NCBI GenBank assembly: GCA_002171655.1
Contig: NHEC01000120.1
Span: 20,503 to 84,502 of the forward strand
DNA: 64,000 nucleotides
Direction of reading: 5' to 3'
Origin: Planctomycetes bacterium TMED75
Lineage (GTDB): Bacteria > Planctomycetota > Phycisphaerae > Phycisphaerales > SM1A02
Shown: piece by piece, positions 48,185 through 58,286 of the stretch
Position numbering within the stretch: the stretch's first letter is position 1
Layout: each line of letters opens with the position of its first letter
Notes under the pieces: generated by a model
The model's input: only the letters and a program-made list of their open reading frames with translations
Told to the model about the DNA's origin: nothing
Database searches by the model: none
Position numbers and translations under genes: made by a program

Positions 48185-50905
48185 ATGGCCCGATCGAGAA
48201 GGCGAAATACCAAGATGACGACCACTGCACCCCGGAAAGCTCGTACCTCCAGCCGCAAAAAGAAAAGATGCTTCTACTTCGGCGCACGAAAGACGGATGG
48301 CAAGGCCAGTCAGAAGATTCTCCTCGGAGGCAAGGGTGCCAACCTCGCCGACATGACTTCGATCGGACTCCCCGTTCCCCCCGGATTCACGATCACCACC
48401 GAGACCTGTGCGGACTTCTCGCGAACCGGCAAGCTCCCTGCGGGTCTTATGGATGAAGTCAAGCGAAACGTCACGTTGCTCGAGAAGGAGCTCGGCAAGA
48501 AGTTCGGTTCCTCCTCCGACCCGCTTCTCTTCTCGGTTCGTTCGGGTGCCGCAGTCTCCATGCCTGGAATGATGGACACCGTGCTCAACCTTGGTCTCAC
48601 CGACAAGGCGGTCCGTGGTCTCGCCGACGCCACCAGCAACCCACGTTTCGCCTGGGATGCCTATCGCCGGTTGATCAACATGTTCGGCAACGTGGTCATG
48701 GGTGTTTCCCACGAAAAGTTCGAGCGTGCCTTCGACATCATCAAGAAGAAGTATCGGGTCGAACTGGATACCGATGTTCCGGCCGAAGGACTCGAGAAGC
48801 TCTGCACCGCGTACAAGGCGGTCTATCGCAAGGCAGTTGGATCCGTGTTTCCACAGGACCCCATGAAGCAGCTCCAGCATTCGATCGAGGCGGTCTTCAG
48901 CAGTTGGGAGAAGGACACCGCGATCTCCTATCGTCGGATCAACGAGATCAAGGGACTGGCAGGTACTGCGGTCAACGTGCAGTCGATGGTTTACGGCAAC
49001 ATGGGAGAGGACTCCGGCACTGGAGTCGCATTCACTCGCAATCCATCGACCGGAAAGAACGAGTTCTACGGCGAATTCCTGATCAATGCCCAGGGCGAAG
49101 ACGTTGTGGCCGGTATCCGGACTCCGGAACCGATCGCAGGCATGGGCAAGTGGAATGCCAAGGTGTGGAAGCAGCTTCAGGCCGTGCGCAGCAAGCTCGA
49201 GAAACACTACCACGAGATGCAGGACATCGAGTTCACGATTGAACGCGGTCGGCTGTTCATGCTTCAGACCCGGACCGGCAAGCGAACCGGCGCGGCGGCG
49301 GTGAAGATTGCCGTGGACATGGTCAAGGAGCGACTGATCAATCGTGACGTCGCCCTGGCTCGAATTCCCGCCAACGACTTGACTCAGATGCTGCTTCCCA
49401 GTTTCGATCCCGCGATGAAGAAGAAGGCGAAGTTCCTCTGCAAGGGACTTCCCGCTTCGCCCGGAGCTTCCTCGGGGTGTCCGGCATTCTCCGCCGAAGA
49501 AGCCGTCGAACGTGCCGCCGCCGGTGAATCCGTCATCCTGGTCCGCAAGGAGACGTCCCCCGAGGACGTCGATGGCATGCACTCCGCTGCCGGAATTCTC
49601 ACTTCGACCGGAGGCATGACTTCTCATGCCGCCGTGGTTGCCCGTGGCTGGGGCAAGTGCTGTGTGGCGGGGGCTGGTGAGCTGCACATTGATGCCCGCA
49701 AGGGTGTCGCGGTCGTGAACGGCAAGCGATTGACTCGTAAGGATGTCATCTCCATCGACGGTGCCACCGGTGAGGTGATGCACGGTGAAGTGAAGCGCAA
49801 CGTCCCCAAGAAGATCTCCGGTGATCTGGCGACCGTACTCAAATGGGCCGATGCTCGAGCCCGCATGAAGGTTCGGACCAACGCGGACGCCCCCGTCGAC
49901 GCCAAGCGCGCTCGTGACTTCGGTGCCGTCGGCATCGGTCTCTGCCGGACCGAGCACATGTTCTTCCAGGAGGATCGCATCGGTGCCATGCGTCAGATGA
50001 TCCTTGCCGAGGATCTGCCCGCTCGGGAGAAGGCGCTCAAGAAGCTGCTGCCCTTCCAGAGACGCGACTTCGAGGGAATCTTCAAGGCGATGAAGGGCTG
50101 CCCGGTGACCATTCGTCTGCTGGATCCTCCATTGCATGAATTCCTCCCCCACGAGGCAAAGGCTCAGCGTGAGGTCGCGCGTCAGCTGAATCTCAAGCCG
50201 GCACAGATCGCTCGTCGAGTCGAGCAGCTGCACGAAATGAACCCGATGCTTGGGCATCGTGGTTGCCGCCTTGCGGTGACCTATCCGGAGATCCTCCGGA
50301 TGCAGGTTCGTGCAATTGTCGAAGCGATGATCAGCTGCAAGAAGAAGCGAATCGATGCGCGCCCGGAGATCATGATCCCCCTCATCGGAACCTGTGAGGA
50401 ACTCCAGATCCTTCGAGCCCTTACCGAGGAGACCATCCAGGAGGTTCGCAAAGCGAAGAAGTACACCGCCAAGCTGAACATTCCCATTGGGACCATGATC
50501 GAAATTCCCCGGGCGGCGATCACTGCCGACGAGGTGGCGGACGTCGCTGATTTCTTCTCCTTCGGTACCAACGACCTGACCCAGATGGCCTTCGGGTACA
50601 GCCGGGACGATGCTGGAGTGTTCCTTCCGGAATACGTCGAGCAGGGCATTCTCGAGCGTGATCCGTTTGAATCGATCGACCAGGACGGAGTCGGCCAGCT
50701 GGTCGACATTGCGGTGCGCAAGGGGCGTACCAGCCGGCCCGGCATCAAGCTGGGAGTCTGCGGAGAACACGGTGGAGATCCTCTTTCGATCGAGTTCTTC
50801 AACACCGTTGGGGGTTGTGGGCTCGACTATGTTTCCTGCAGTCCCTTCCGGGTTCCGATTGCACGGTTGGTGGCCGCTCAGGCCTCCCTTGCTGCGAAGG
50901 GATGA
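48185..50905 (+). CDS. ppdK: Pyruvate, phosphate dikinase
   Basis: 906 aa; LLGGKGANLADM, GMMDTVLNLGLTDKAV, GGMTSHAAVVARGWGKCCVAG, GVCGEHGGDP, VSCSPFRVPIARLAA-type end. Confidence 0.97.
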   Translation: MARSRRRNTKMTTTAPRKARTSSRKKKRCFYFGARKTDGKASQKILLGGKGANLADMTSIGLPVPPGFTITTETCADFSRTGKLPAGLMDEVKRNVTLLEKELGKKFGSSSDPLLFSVRSGAAVSMPGMMDTVLNLGLTDKAVRGLADATSNPRFAWDAYRRLINMFGNVVMGVSHEKFERAFDIIKKKYRVELDTDVPAEGLEKLCTAYKAVYRKAVGSVFPQDPMKQLQHSIEAVFSSWEKDTAISYRRINEIKGLAGTAVNVQSMVYGNMGEDSGTGVAFTRNPSTGKNEFYGEFLINAQGEDVVAGIRTPEPIAGMGKWNAKVWKQLQAVRSKLEKHYHEMQDIEFTIERGRLFMLQTRTGKRTGAAAVKIAVDMVKERLINRDVALARIPANDLTQMLLPSFDPAMKKKAKFLCKGLPASPGASSGCPAFSAEEAVERAAAGESVILVRKETSPEDVDGMHSAAGILTSTGGMTSHAAVVARGWGKCCVAGAGELHIDARKGVAVVNGKRLTRKDVISIDGATGEVMHGEVKRNVPKKISGDLATVLKWADARARMKVRTNADAPVDAKRARDFGAVGIGLCRTEHMFFQEDRIGAMRQMILAEDLPAREKALKKLLPFQRRDFEGIFKAMKGCPVTIRLLDPPLHEFLPHEAKAQREVARQLNLKPAQIARRVEQLHEMNPMLGHRGCRLAVTYPEILRMQVRAIVEAMISCKKKRIDARPEIMIPLIGTCEELQILRALTEETIQEVRKAKKYTAKLNIPIGTMIEIPRAAITADEVADVADFFSFGTNDLTQMAFGYSRDDAGVFLPEYVEQGILERDPFESIDQDGVGQLVDIAVRKGRTSRPGIKLGVCGEHGGDPLSIEFFNTVGGCGLDYVSCSPFRVPIARLVAAQASLAAKG

Positions 50906-51774
50906 GCGTGATCGACCTGATGATGCCACGTCTGCTTCTGGTGCCTTTGATCGCAGTGCTGGGAGGGTGTGCTTCCAGCAGCGTGCACCATTCGGATGCC
51001 GCGCAGCCTCAGCAGGCGGTGTCGGACGCTCCTTCGACGTACGACGTCCCCTTTGCGCCTGGTCCGCCTCATCTGGATGGCAGAATGGACGAGGGTGCCT
51101 GGGCCGCAGCCGATTGGTCTGCTCAGTACGGTGACATTCAGGGACCTGCCCTCCCGGCACCTCGTTTCTCGACCCGTATGAAGATGCTCTGGGACGAAGA
51201 CTATCTCTACGTCGGAGTGGAGATGGAGGAGCCTGATCTGTGGGCGACTTATGCCGAGCGGGACTTGATCGTCTTCCACGAACATGACTTCGAGATCTTC
51301 ATCGATCCCGATGGGGATGCGCGTGAGTACTACGAAATCGAGGTCAACGTACTTGGTACGATCTTCGACCTTTATCTGTACAACGCCTATCGCGATGGTG
51401 GGCCTGCCGAACACGACTGGGACTGCGAAGGGCTTCAAACCGCGATTTCGGTCGATGGAACCATCAACGACCCTTCGGACCGGGATCGCAGCTGGACGCT
51501 CGAGTGGGCAATTCCTTTCGCGTCCCTGGTTCCCCCCGACGCCCGAATTGGAAACGAAGGTCCGGAACGTGCACGCGGAGGGGTCGCTCCTCAGCCTTGG
51601 GAGACCTGGCGCATCAACTTCTCCCGCGTCGAGTGGGAACTCGACGTCGAGAACGGCGCTTACGTCAAGCGTCCCAACCGGCCCGAGGACAATTGGACCT
51701 GGTCTCCTCAGTGGGAGATCAACATGCACGTTCCCCAGCACTGGGGCTATGTGCGGTTTCTTCCTGCGAGTTGA
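50902..51774 (+). CDS. Lipoprotein with carbohydrate-binding family 9-like domain
   Basis: Start MSVIDLMMPRLLLVPLIAVLGGCASS; DGRMDEGAWAAADW...TRMKMLWDEDYLYVGVEMEEPDLWATYAERDLIVFHEHDFEIFIDPDGDAREYYEIEVN is CBM9-like; ATGA overlap with ppdK. Confidence 0.85.
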   Translation: MSVIDLMMPRLLLVPLIAVLGGCASSSVHHSDAAQPQQAVSDAPSTYDVPFAPGPPHLDGRMDEGAWAAADWSAQYGDIQGPALPAPRFSTRMKMLWDEDYLYVGVEMEEPDLWATYAERDLIVFHEHDFEIFIDPDGDAREYYEIEVNVLGTIFDLYLYNAYRDGGPAEHDWDCEGLQTAISVDGTINDPSDRDRSWTLEWAIPFASLVPPDARIGNEGPERARGGVAPQPWETWRINFSRVEWELDVENGAYVKRPNRPEDNWTWSPQWEINMHVPQHWGYVRFLPAS

Positions 51775-52200
51775 TCAACCTTCATGCATGGCTTCGGTGA
51801 AGCGTTCGGCAAGCGCCTCGCCATCTTCCAGCACCTGGCTCGACCAGACGATCCCCAGGCCCGTGCCGTCTTCGTATTTTGGAATCACATGAAAGTGGAC
51901 GTGCATCACCTCCTGGTGTGCCATCGACCCATTGTTCTGAAGCACGTTGTACGCACTCGCTCCGGTGACCTCTTGGAGAGCTCGGCAGATTCGCGGAAGG
52001 ACTCTTCCGATTGCGGCGGCTGATTCGTCCGAGAGTTCATGAAGAAATGCCCTGGCCTCCTTGGGGATCACCAGCAGGTGACCCCGGCTCAGAGGGCCGA
52101 CGTCGAGAAAGCAGAGGACCAGCTCATCCTCGTACAGCTTGAGGCAGGGAATCTCTCCCGCAATGATCCTGGAAAAGACGGTATCGGTTGGTTCTGACAT
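51775..52200 (-). CDS. HIT family protein
   Basis: 141 aa; DTVFSRIIAGEIPCLKLYEDELVLCFLDVGPLSRGHLLVIPK...HQEVMHVHFHVIPK histidine triad. Confidence 0.95.
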   Translation of the reverse strand: MSEPTDTVFSRIIAGEIPCLKLYEDELVLCFLDVGPLSRGHLLVIPKEARAFLHELSDESAAAIGRVLPRICRALQEVTGASAYNVLQNNGSMAHQEVMHVHFHVIPKYEDGTGLGIVWSSQVLEDGEALAERFTEAMHEG

Positions 52201-52264
52201 GGTGCAAGACTACTCGTGGAGCTGGGTTTCTGCGATCTTCGACTCGATCGGGTACCGTCAACTC

Positions 52265-53185
52265 ATGACCCTCTGTGATCTCAACGAACTCGAGCTTCCC
52301 CAGCTCTTCGCCACCCTCGTTGAAGGCCCCCAGCTTGATCAGTTGCTGGACCTTGCGATGCTCGAGGACCTTGGTGAACAAGGCGACCTCACCACTCGGG
52401 CAACGGTGGATCCCACTCGCGGAGTGGATGCTGCAATCGTCGCTCGATCTTCTGGAATACTCTCCGGAGTCGGAGCACTCGATCACTTCATGCGTCGTCA
52501 CGCGGGTCAGTTGTCCTGGTGGTGGAATCTTCATGATGGAGATCGGGTGCAATCAGGTGAGGTGGTGTGTCGGATCTCGGGAGCACTGGCAATGCTGCTT
52601 CCCGTTGAGCGAATTATGCTCAATCTTCTGGGCCGCCTGAGTGGGGTGGCGACCAGCACCGCCGCACACGTCGCCGCGGTGGCAGGAACGAACGTCCGCA
52701 TCTGTGACACCCGAAAGACGACGCCCGGCCATCGAGCCCTCGAAAAATATGCGGTTCGGTGTGGAGGAGGCTGGCTGCACCGGATCGGACTCTTTGATGC
52801 CATGCTGGTCAAGGACAATCACATTGGGGTGTTGGATCCGGACGAGATGGCGTCTCGCGTCGTATCTGCCGCCCGCGAGGTCCGTGCATCAAGCGAGGTC
52901 CGATTCATTGAGGTCGAGGTCGACAACCTTGATCAGCTGGCAGCGTTGATCGAGGTCGGTTCAGATGTGATCGACATCGTTCTTCTGGACAACATGCCTC
53001 CGGATCTTTTGCGGCAGGCAGTTGTTCAACGAGATGGCAATGCGCCGCATCTTCTACTTGAAGCTTCGGGTGGAGTCACCCTTGAGGCGCTTCCCTCGAT
53101 CGCGGACTCTGGCATCGATCGCATTTCGGTCGGAGCCCTGACGCATTCGGTAAACCAGCTTGATTTCGGTCTCGATCTGCTGTGA
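52265..53185 (+). CDS. nadC: Nicotinate-nucleotide pyrophosphorylase (carboxylating)
   Basis: LAMLEDLGEQGDLTTRATVD, CDTRKTTPGHRALEKYAVRCGGGWLHRIGLFDAMLVKDNHI, LEASGGVTLEAL. ORF is open from 52139; ATG 52265 chosen. Confidence 0.95.
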   Translation: MTLCDLNELELPQLFATLVEGPQLDQLLDLAMLEDLGEQGDLTTRATVDPTRGVDAAIVARSSGILSGVGALDHFMRRHAGQLSWWWNLHDGDRVQSGEVVCRISGALAMLLPVERIMLNLLGRLSGVATSTAAHVAAVAGTNVRICDTRKTTPGHRALEKYAVRCGGGWLHRIGLFDAMLVKDNHIGVLDPDEMASRVVSAAREVRASSEVRFIEVEVDNLDQLAALIEVGSDVIDIVLLDNMPPDLLRQAVVQRDGNAPHLLLEASGGVTLEALPSIADSGIDRISVGALTHSVNQLDFGLDLL

Positions 53186-53991
53186 CGGACCCGGACGATC
53201 ATCTTGGCTGGCCCGATAGCCTTGAAGATTTGATCGAAGGTCTGACTACTTTCGAGCGAGTGGTCGTGCTCTCTGAAACCAGCTCCACTCAAGATGCCGC
53301 GCGTCGCGACTATCTCGGCTCAGGCTCCGTCTTTGTGGCGGGCCGCCAGACCGCCGGGCGAGGCCGTCAGGGTCGGAACTGGGCGGACGACCTGGGGAAG
53401 GGCGTGGCGATGACGCTGGTCGTTCCCTGGGAGGATTCCGAATACCTCTGTGCTCGGGCTGCGATCGCGGTCGCCCGAGCGCTTGTTCCTCGACTCGAGG
53501 AAGCTCGCATCCATGCCGGGGTCAAGTGGCCCAACGATGTGGTGATGTTCGCACAAGGCATGCGGAAGATCGCGGGCATCCTCGTGGAGGGCCACGAAGA
53601 GTCCGCTCTGGTGGGTATCGGGGTCAACGTACACGACCGGGAATGGCCGATGGAGCTCGCGACCACCGCGAGTTCGCTTGAGGCTGCCGGACTTTCACTT
53701 ACTCGCCTCGACGTCGTTGAACAGATTCTCATCGAATGGGAGGCGGTGCACTCGATGTCGCGCTCTGAGCTTCAGCAAGCGTATGCTCGACACGACATGC
53801 TGACCGGTTCGGTCGCCACCATTCAGGAGAACCAGACTCGGTTCTCGGGTACGGTCCGCGGTGTTGATCCTTTTTCGGGCATCGAGTTGGACACCACCTC
53901 TGGATTGAAGCGGATCGATCCGCAATTAGCGCAGGTGATCGACTGGCACCTTCCGGATGGACTGCAGATGGACCCCGAAAGAGGCCGATGA
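53182..53991 (+). CDS. birA: Biotin-[acetyl-CoA-carboxylase] ligase
   Basis: 269 aa from GTG; SETSSTQDAARR, VAGRQTAGRGRQGRNW, VKWPNDVV, KIAGILVEG. Confidence 0.93.
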   Translation: MTDPDDHLGWPDSLEDLIEGLTTFERVVVLSETSSTQDAARRDYLGSGSVFVAGRQTAGRGRQGRNWADDLGKGVAMTLVVPWEDSEYLCARAAIAVARALVPRLEEARIHAGVKWPNDVVMFAQGMRKIAGILVEGHEESALVGIGVNVHDREWPMELATTASSLEAAGLSLTRLDVVEQILIEWEAVHSMSRSELQQAYARHDMLTGSVATIQENQTRFSGTVRGVDPFSGIELDTTSGLKRIDPQLAQVIDWHLPDGLQMDPERGR

Positions 53992-54009
53992 GAAGGGTGG
54001 AGCCATCGC

Positions 54010-54621
54010 ATGCGACTGAGGTCGATCCCGTTCATCACACTGCTGGTCTGTCTTGATCCGTCGGTTTTCGCCCAGGAGCTCACGGACTTCGAACCGGTCG
54101 AGGCATCGGTCGCGGACGTGTCGGTGCTTTCCACCAGTCTGCGGGTTGAAGAACGTGGACTCGATCCCGGCACCGGGTTCACCCAGGTCTACCAGGTCCC
54201 CGGGGTGCCCGGGGCCCACTTCCGCGCCAATGGCGGGCTCTTTGCCGTTTTCGATCAGTCGGTCTACCTGTCCTGGAACGGAATGAATTTTCCCGAGGTC
54301 CCACCCTCAACCACGTTCTACATCGGTGCTCCCGAATTCCTGAGGGTTCAGAAATCGACCGGTTCCTCGGAAGATTCCAGTCCGTCCAGGCAGCGAATCA
54401 CCGAGCCCGGTGCCCGTGGATCCCAGCCTGGATACGGTTTCGTGCCACCGGCGAGTGCAATGGCTCAACGCCCAGATGCACTCCCCGCAGAGGCCTTATC
54501 CGCTGCTCAGTCGGAGGAATTGCTTCCTCGCTTCCACACCGATCCAGGCTATCGCAGTCGGCGCCTCACTGAGATTCGCCTGCTCCATCGGACTTCAGGC
54601 CTCCAGTCGTCTCCCGATTGA
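54010..54621 (+). CDS. Hypothetical secreted protein
   Basis: 203 aa; signal peptide MRLRSIPFITLLVCLDPSVFAQ; no family recognised. Confidence 0.55.
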   Translation: MRLRSIPFITLLVCLDPSVFAQELTDFEPVEASVADVSVLSTSLRVEERGLDPGTGFTQVYQVPGVPGAHFRANGGLFAVFDQSVYLSWNGMNFPEVPPSTTFYIGAPEFLRVQKSTGSSEDSSPSRQRITEPGARGSQPGYGFVPPASAMAQRPDALPAEALSAAQSEELLPRFHTDPGYRSRRLTEIRLLHRTSGLQSSPD

Positions 54622-55282
54622 ACACCATGATCTCAGACAACTGCTTCTTGGAGAGATCGGGCACGGTGCAGTCTTCGGTTGGATAGCCGATCGGGATAAT
54701 CAGGTAGGGCCGTTCGTAGTTCGGTCTTTGCAGCACCTTGCCGAGAAACTTCATCGGACTCGGCGTGTGCGTGAGGGTTGCCAGTCCTGCATTCTGCGCC
54801 GCGCACAGCAGCATGCCCACGGCAATCCCCATCGATTCCGCTCCGTAGTAGATCTGGTCGCTGGAACTGATCTCCGGGTCGGGCGCATCATCTCGAGTGA
54901 GCCGAAAGGCCACGATCAGCCAGGGAGCCTCTTCTAGAAAAGGCTTGTTGGCATCCGTTCCGAGATGGCGCAGATCGTTGATCCATTTTGGATTCGCCCT
55001 CTTCTCGTAGAACTCACGTTCTTCTGCCTCCGCGGCCTTTCGAATCTCCTGCTTGATCCCCGGATCATTCACCGCCACGAAACGCCAGGGTTGCTTGTTC
55101 GCTCCGCTTGGTGCGGTTCCCGCCGCTTGAATCACCTCCTGAATCAGCTCTTCGGGGACTTCGCGCCGGCTGAAATCACGAACGGAACGTCTCCGCGACA
55201 TCAGGTCCGTGAAGGTTCTGGCTCGTTCCAGCGGATCACCCGGCAGATTCAGTCTTTGATACGGCTTGAAGTCAGACGGCAT
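54566..55282 (-). CDS. Nitroreductase family protein
   Basis: 238 aa; MSRRRSVRDFSRREVPEELIQEVIQAAGTAPSGANKQPWRFVAVNDP. Confidence 0.92.
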   Translation of the reverse strand: MPSDFKPYQRLNLPGDPLERARTFTDLMSRRRSVRDFSRREVPEELIQEVIQAAGTAPSGANKQPWRFVAVNDPGIKQEIRKAAEAEEREFYEKRANPKWINDLRHLGTDANKPFLEEAPWLIVAFRLTRDDAPDPEISSSDQIYYGAESMGIAVGMLLCAAQNAGLATLTHTPSPMKFLGKVLQRPNYERPYLIIPIGYPTEDCTVPDLSKKQLSEIMVFNRETTGGLKSDGAGESQ

Positions 55283-55437
55283 CGGTGCTCCAGCAGATCG
55301 TCCTCAGCGACTCTACCGATTCCCATCCCGTGATGTTGAGCTCACGGGTGGTGAGCGGAGATTTTCCTGATCAGGAACCGTTTCCCGCCGGGCAATTTAT
55401 TTGTCGGAAAAGGGTGGGGGTGGTTAGTCTGACGTCC

Positions 55438-57162
55438 ATGTTTGGACGGGTTCAACGATTCCCCCGCGCTTCCCGAGTACCTGGGCCCTTGGGAGGCGTG
55501 CTCGCAGGACTGCTGTTGTCGGTCTCTGCCGGCGCTGCGGGGACCGCTGGCATCTGTGCGCAGCCCCGGGTCGCTGCTCGACTCGATGTTCTCGATCAAA
55601 CTCCACATGCGGTTCAGGGTCGTCCGATCGCGATTCCGATTCGCCTCAACCCCGAGCAACTGCAACAGATTCCGCCCGATACCGTTGAACTCCGATTAGA
55701 CGACGGTACCTCGACTACGGCACTGGTTGCATGGTTGGCGACCAAGGAGTCCACTCGACCAAGTCCCCTCGTGGCTTCCTGGACCGCAGCCACCGCTCCG
55801 CTCAAGGTGGTGCCGTTTCCCGACGCCCCCGCCCTCCGGAGCACTGCTCGAGGAGTGCTCCTGGCCACCCTCGCCGAAGGGTATTCGGGTGCGCTGCGCC
55901 TGGGCGATCAACTCATCACTCCCAGATGGGTGATGCCGGCGAACCCCTCGTCGGGGTCGTTGCTTCCAGCTCGAACGGGTCCCGGCTGGCCGCCTTTGGA
56001 TGAACCAGGTGGCTGGTGGCGCTGGGCGTTACTCGCTGATTCGCTCGGTCAGATCCCTCCGGAACCTTCGGGTGGACCGCGGTCGAAGCTTGTGGCTCGA
56101 AGCATCGCGGCCTTGTGGCGTGCGGGTCTGGATCGTGTCGCTCGTGAGAGTCCTGGTGCAGCAGATGAGTTGCGTGACCTTCTGGTCTCTCAATGTCGGA
56201 CGGCTCGGGGCATACCGGTTGCCTGCTGGATTACCAACACCGATGAGCTGAATTCGATACTGAGTCTTCTGCTTGATTCCAACCGTCCGGTGGGACTGAC
56301 GGTCCGCTCCCTGCTTTTCTACTTGGATGCACGCTTCCCCCTCCTTGCTTGGCCCGTGAGTTCGCCGGGAGCCCGGATCCGAATCGCTCTCGCAAACCCA
56401 ACTGATGCGGAGCAGGTTGTTCGGATTCAATGGGTCGAGGACGATCCGGTTCCGGTTGCAGCAGTGGTTCCGCCAGGACGTATTCAGCAGATTGAAGTGG
56501 ATCGTCCAGTGCATGCAGGTACCCACAGTGGCCGCCTGGCTTCTGCTGAGACCGTTCTGGTCCTCACCTGCGGCGGGATTCAAGATCGCATGCAACTGCC
56601 TTCGGAATTTCTGGTGGTTCGTCCTCCAGGTCTTCAGTTCGGTCCGTTCCTCGCACCCATGACCCTGGCTCAGGCCTGGGATGGAGCGGTGCTCGAGACG
56701 GATCCCCGGTGGGCGACCAGTGCCGTACTTCGCAAGCGACGGGGACAGTGGGAACTCTTTGTCGAATGCTTGAGCGGTGGGCGGCCGGCTCTGCCCCAGG
56801 ACGGTCTCGAGGTGCATCTGGGGTTACCCAACGCGCCGATCCGACTGATTCGGATCGCGCCTGATGGGTCACTTTCCTTCGCCCCCGGGGGGGGCGGCTT
56901 GCGAGGTGCGGAGGCATCGACCACCCTCTTTCCCGATCGATGGCGTGCGATTCTCAGACTGGATTCCTCCCTAATCGAGTCTGCAGCCGCCCCGGGGATG
57001 CCACAGACGCTCCTGATCGGGATACGGAGAGTGCTGGGAGATGACGTCATCGGCGTGGCGGATGGTTCGGTTCCGGTCTGGAATCCGCTGACTCCCGTCT
57101 TTCTGGTGGAGCTCTCAGACTGGGGAGATATTTCCTCAACCTCCAATCGCAGCGCTCCTTAG
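55438..57162 (+). CDS. Hypothetical secreted protein
   Basis: From ATG 55438 MFGRVQRFPRASRVPGPLGGVLAGLLLSVSAGAAG; ORF open from 55285; no family recognised. Confidence 0.6.
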   Translation: MFGRVQRFPRASRVPGPLGGVLAGLLLSVSAGAAGTAGICAQPRVAARLDVLDQTPHAVQGRPIAIPIRLNPEQLQQIPPDTVELRLDDGTSTTALVAWLATKESTRPSPLVASWTAATAPLKVVPFPDAPALRSTARGVLLATLAEGYSGALRLGDQLITPRWVMPANPSSGSLLPARTGPGWPPLDEPGGWWRWALLADSLGQIPPEPSGGPRSKLVARSIAALWRAGLDRVARESPGAADELRDLLVSQCRTARGIPVACWITNTDELNSILSLLLDSNRPVGLTVRSLLFYLDARFPLLAWPVSSPGARIRIALANPTDAEQVVRIQWVEDDPVPVAAVVPPGRIQQIEVDRPVHAGTHSGRLASAETVLVLTCGGIQDRMQLPSEFLVVRPPGLQFGPFLAPMTLAQAWDGAVLETDPRWATSAVLRKRRGQWELFVECLSGGRPALPQDGLEVHLGLPNAPIRLIRIAPDGSLSFAPGGGGLRGAEASTTLFPDRWRAILRLDSSLIESAAAPGMPQTLLIGIRRVLGDDVIGVADGSVPVWNPLTPVFLVELSDWGDISSTSNRSAP

Positions 57163-57188
57163 CCCGCAGCTTTCCTATACTCGTTTTC

Positions 57189-58286
57189 ATGAGCGAACGC
57201 TCCGAACCTGCAGATCGAACTTCCACGCGAGTGATCGCGCTTCTGAACCAGAAGGGTGGTGTTGGCAAGACCACCTCGACGGTCAACGTGGGCGCTGCCC
57301 TCGCCGAGATGGGCAAACGCGTTTGCCTGGTGGACATGGATCCCCAGGGGCATCTTTCGTTGCATCTGGGTGTCGACGGTGAGTCGGTCGGTGAAACCGT
57401 CTACGAACTCCTGCTGGAACCTGATGTTGATCTTGCTCAGGTTCAGATCCAGGTGCGCCCGAATCTTTCCTGTCTTCCTTCCCGGGTTGATTTGGCGGCG
57501 GCGGAGACGGAGCTTGCCCAGGACCCTGACCGACATCGTCGACTGGCTGCCAAGTTCGCCCCGTTCCTGGATCAGTTCGACTACGTGCTACTGGACTGCC
57601 CGCCCAGCCTCGGAGTGCTCACCCTCAATGCGCTCACCATGGCACAAGAGGTCTTCGTCCCGATGCAGGCGCATTTCCTGGCGATGCAAGGCGTCGGAAA
57701 ACTCTTCGAGACCGTCGGCCTGGTCTGTCAGGGTGTGAACCCCGAGCTCAAGGTGAGTGGCGTCATTCTCTGCATGCATGAGAAGCTTTCCACCCACGTG
57801 CGTGAGGTGGTGGGGGAACTCGAGGATTTCTTCGAGGAACATCGAGGCAGTCCAATGCCTTGGGCCGATGCTCGTGTTCTTCGTCCTGCGATCCGCAAGA
57901 ACATCAAACTTGCCGAGGCCCCAAGCTTCGGCCAGACGATCTTCGACTACGCACCGTGGTGTCCGGGCGCTATCGATTACAGAAAACTAGCCGAGCGTAT
58001 CGTCGCTGGTACTGATGCGAAGACATCGATCCCTTCGTCCCCTCACTCCGACTCGGAGGCGGCGGTCCCGCTGGACTCCAAGATCGATCCGAAACCGGAA
58101 TCAGACCCCCAGCCTCCTGCGGAACCCCAGTTGGAATCGAAGCCGATCGTCGAGATCGATCTTCAGACCGATGAGGGACCCACTCCAGAGCCGGCAGCCG
58201 TACCTGAAAATCCGGTGATTGCCGGTACGATTTCCGTCGAGCCCCGTCCGAATCCGGAAGAGGCAAATGGCAGCACCCCGCACTGA
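57189..58286 (+). CDS. ParA/Soj-family ATPase with disordered Pro/Glu-rich C-terminal tail
   Basis: 365 aa; VIALLNQKGGVGKTTSTVNVGAALAEMGKRVCLVDMDPQGHLS, YVLLDCPPSLGVLTLNALTMAQEVFVPMQ. Confidence 0.93.
   Translation: MSERSEPADRTSTRVIALLNQKGGVGKTTSTVNVGAALAEMGKRVCLVDMDPQGHLSLHLGVDGESVGETVYELLLEPDVDLAQVQIQVRPNLSCLPSRVDLAAAETELAQDPDRHRRLAAKFAPFLDQFDYVLLDCPPSLGVLTLNALTMAQEVFVPMQAHFLAMQGVGKLFETVGLVCQGVNPELKVSGVILCMHEKLSTHVREVVGELEDFFEEHRGSPMPWADARVLRPAIRKNIKLAEAPSFGQTIFDYAPWCPGAIDYRKLAERIVAGTDAKTSIPSSPHSDSEAAVPLDSKIDPKPESDPQPPAEPQLESKPIVEIDLQTDEGPTPEPAAVPENPVIAGTISVEPRPNPEEANGSTPH

Noticed and set aside
48116-51160. 1014-aa minus-strand ORF fully antisense to ppdK
   Set aside because: Translation has no recognisable domain and mirrors the high-GC codon bias of ppdK, which is unambiguous on the plus strand; a shadow ORF.
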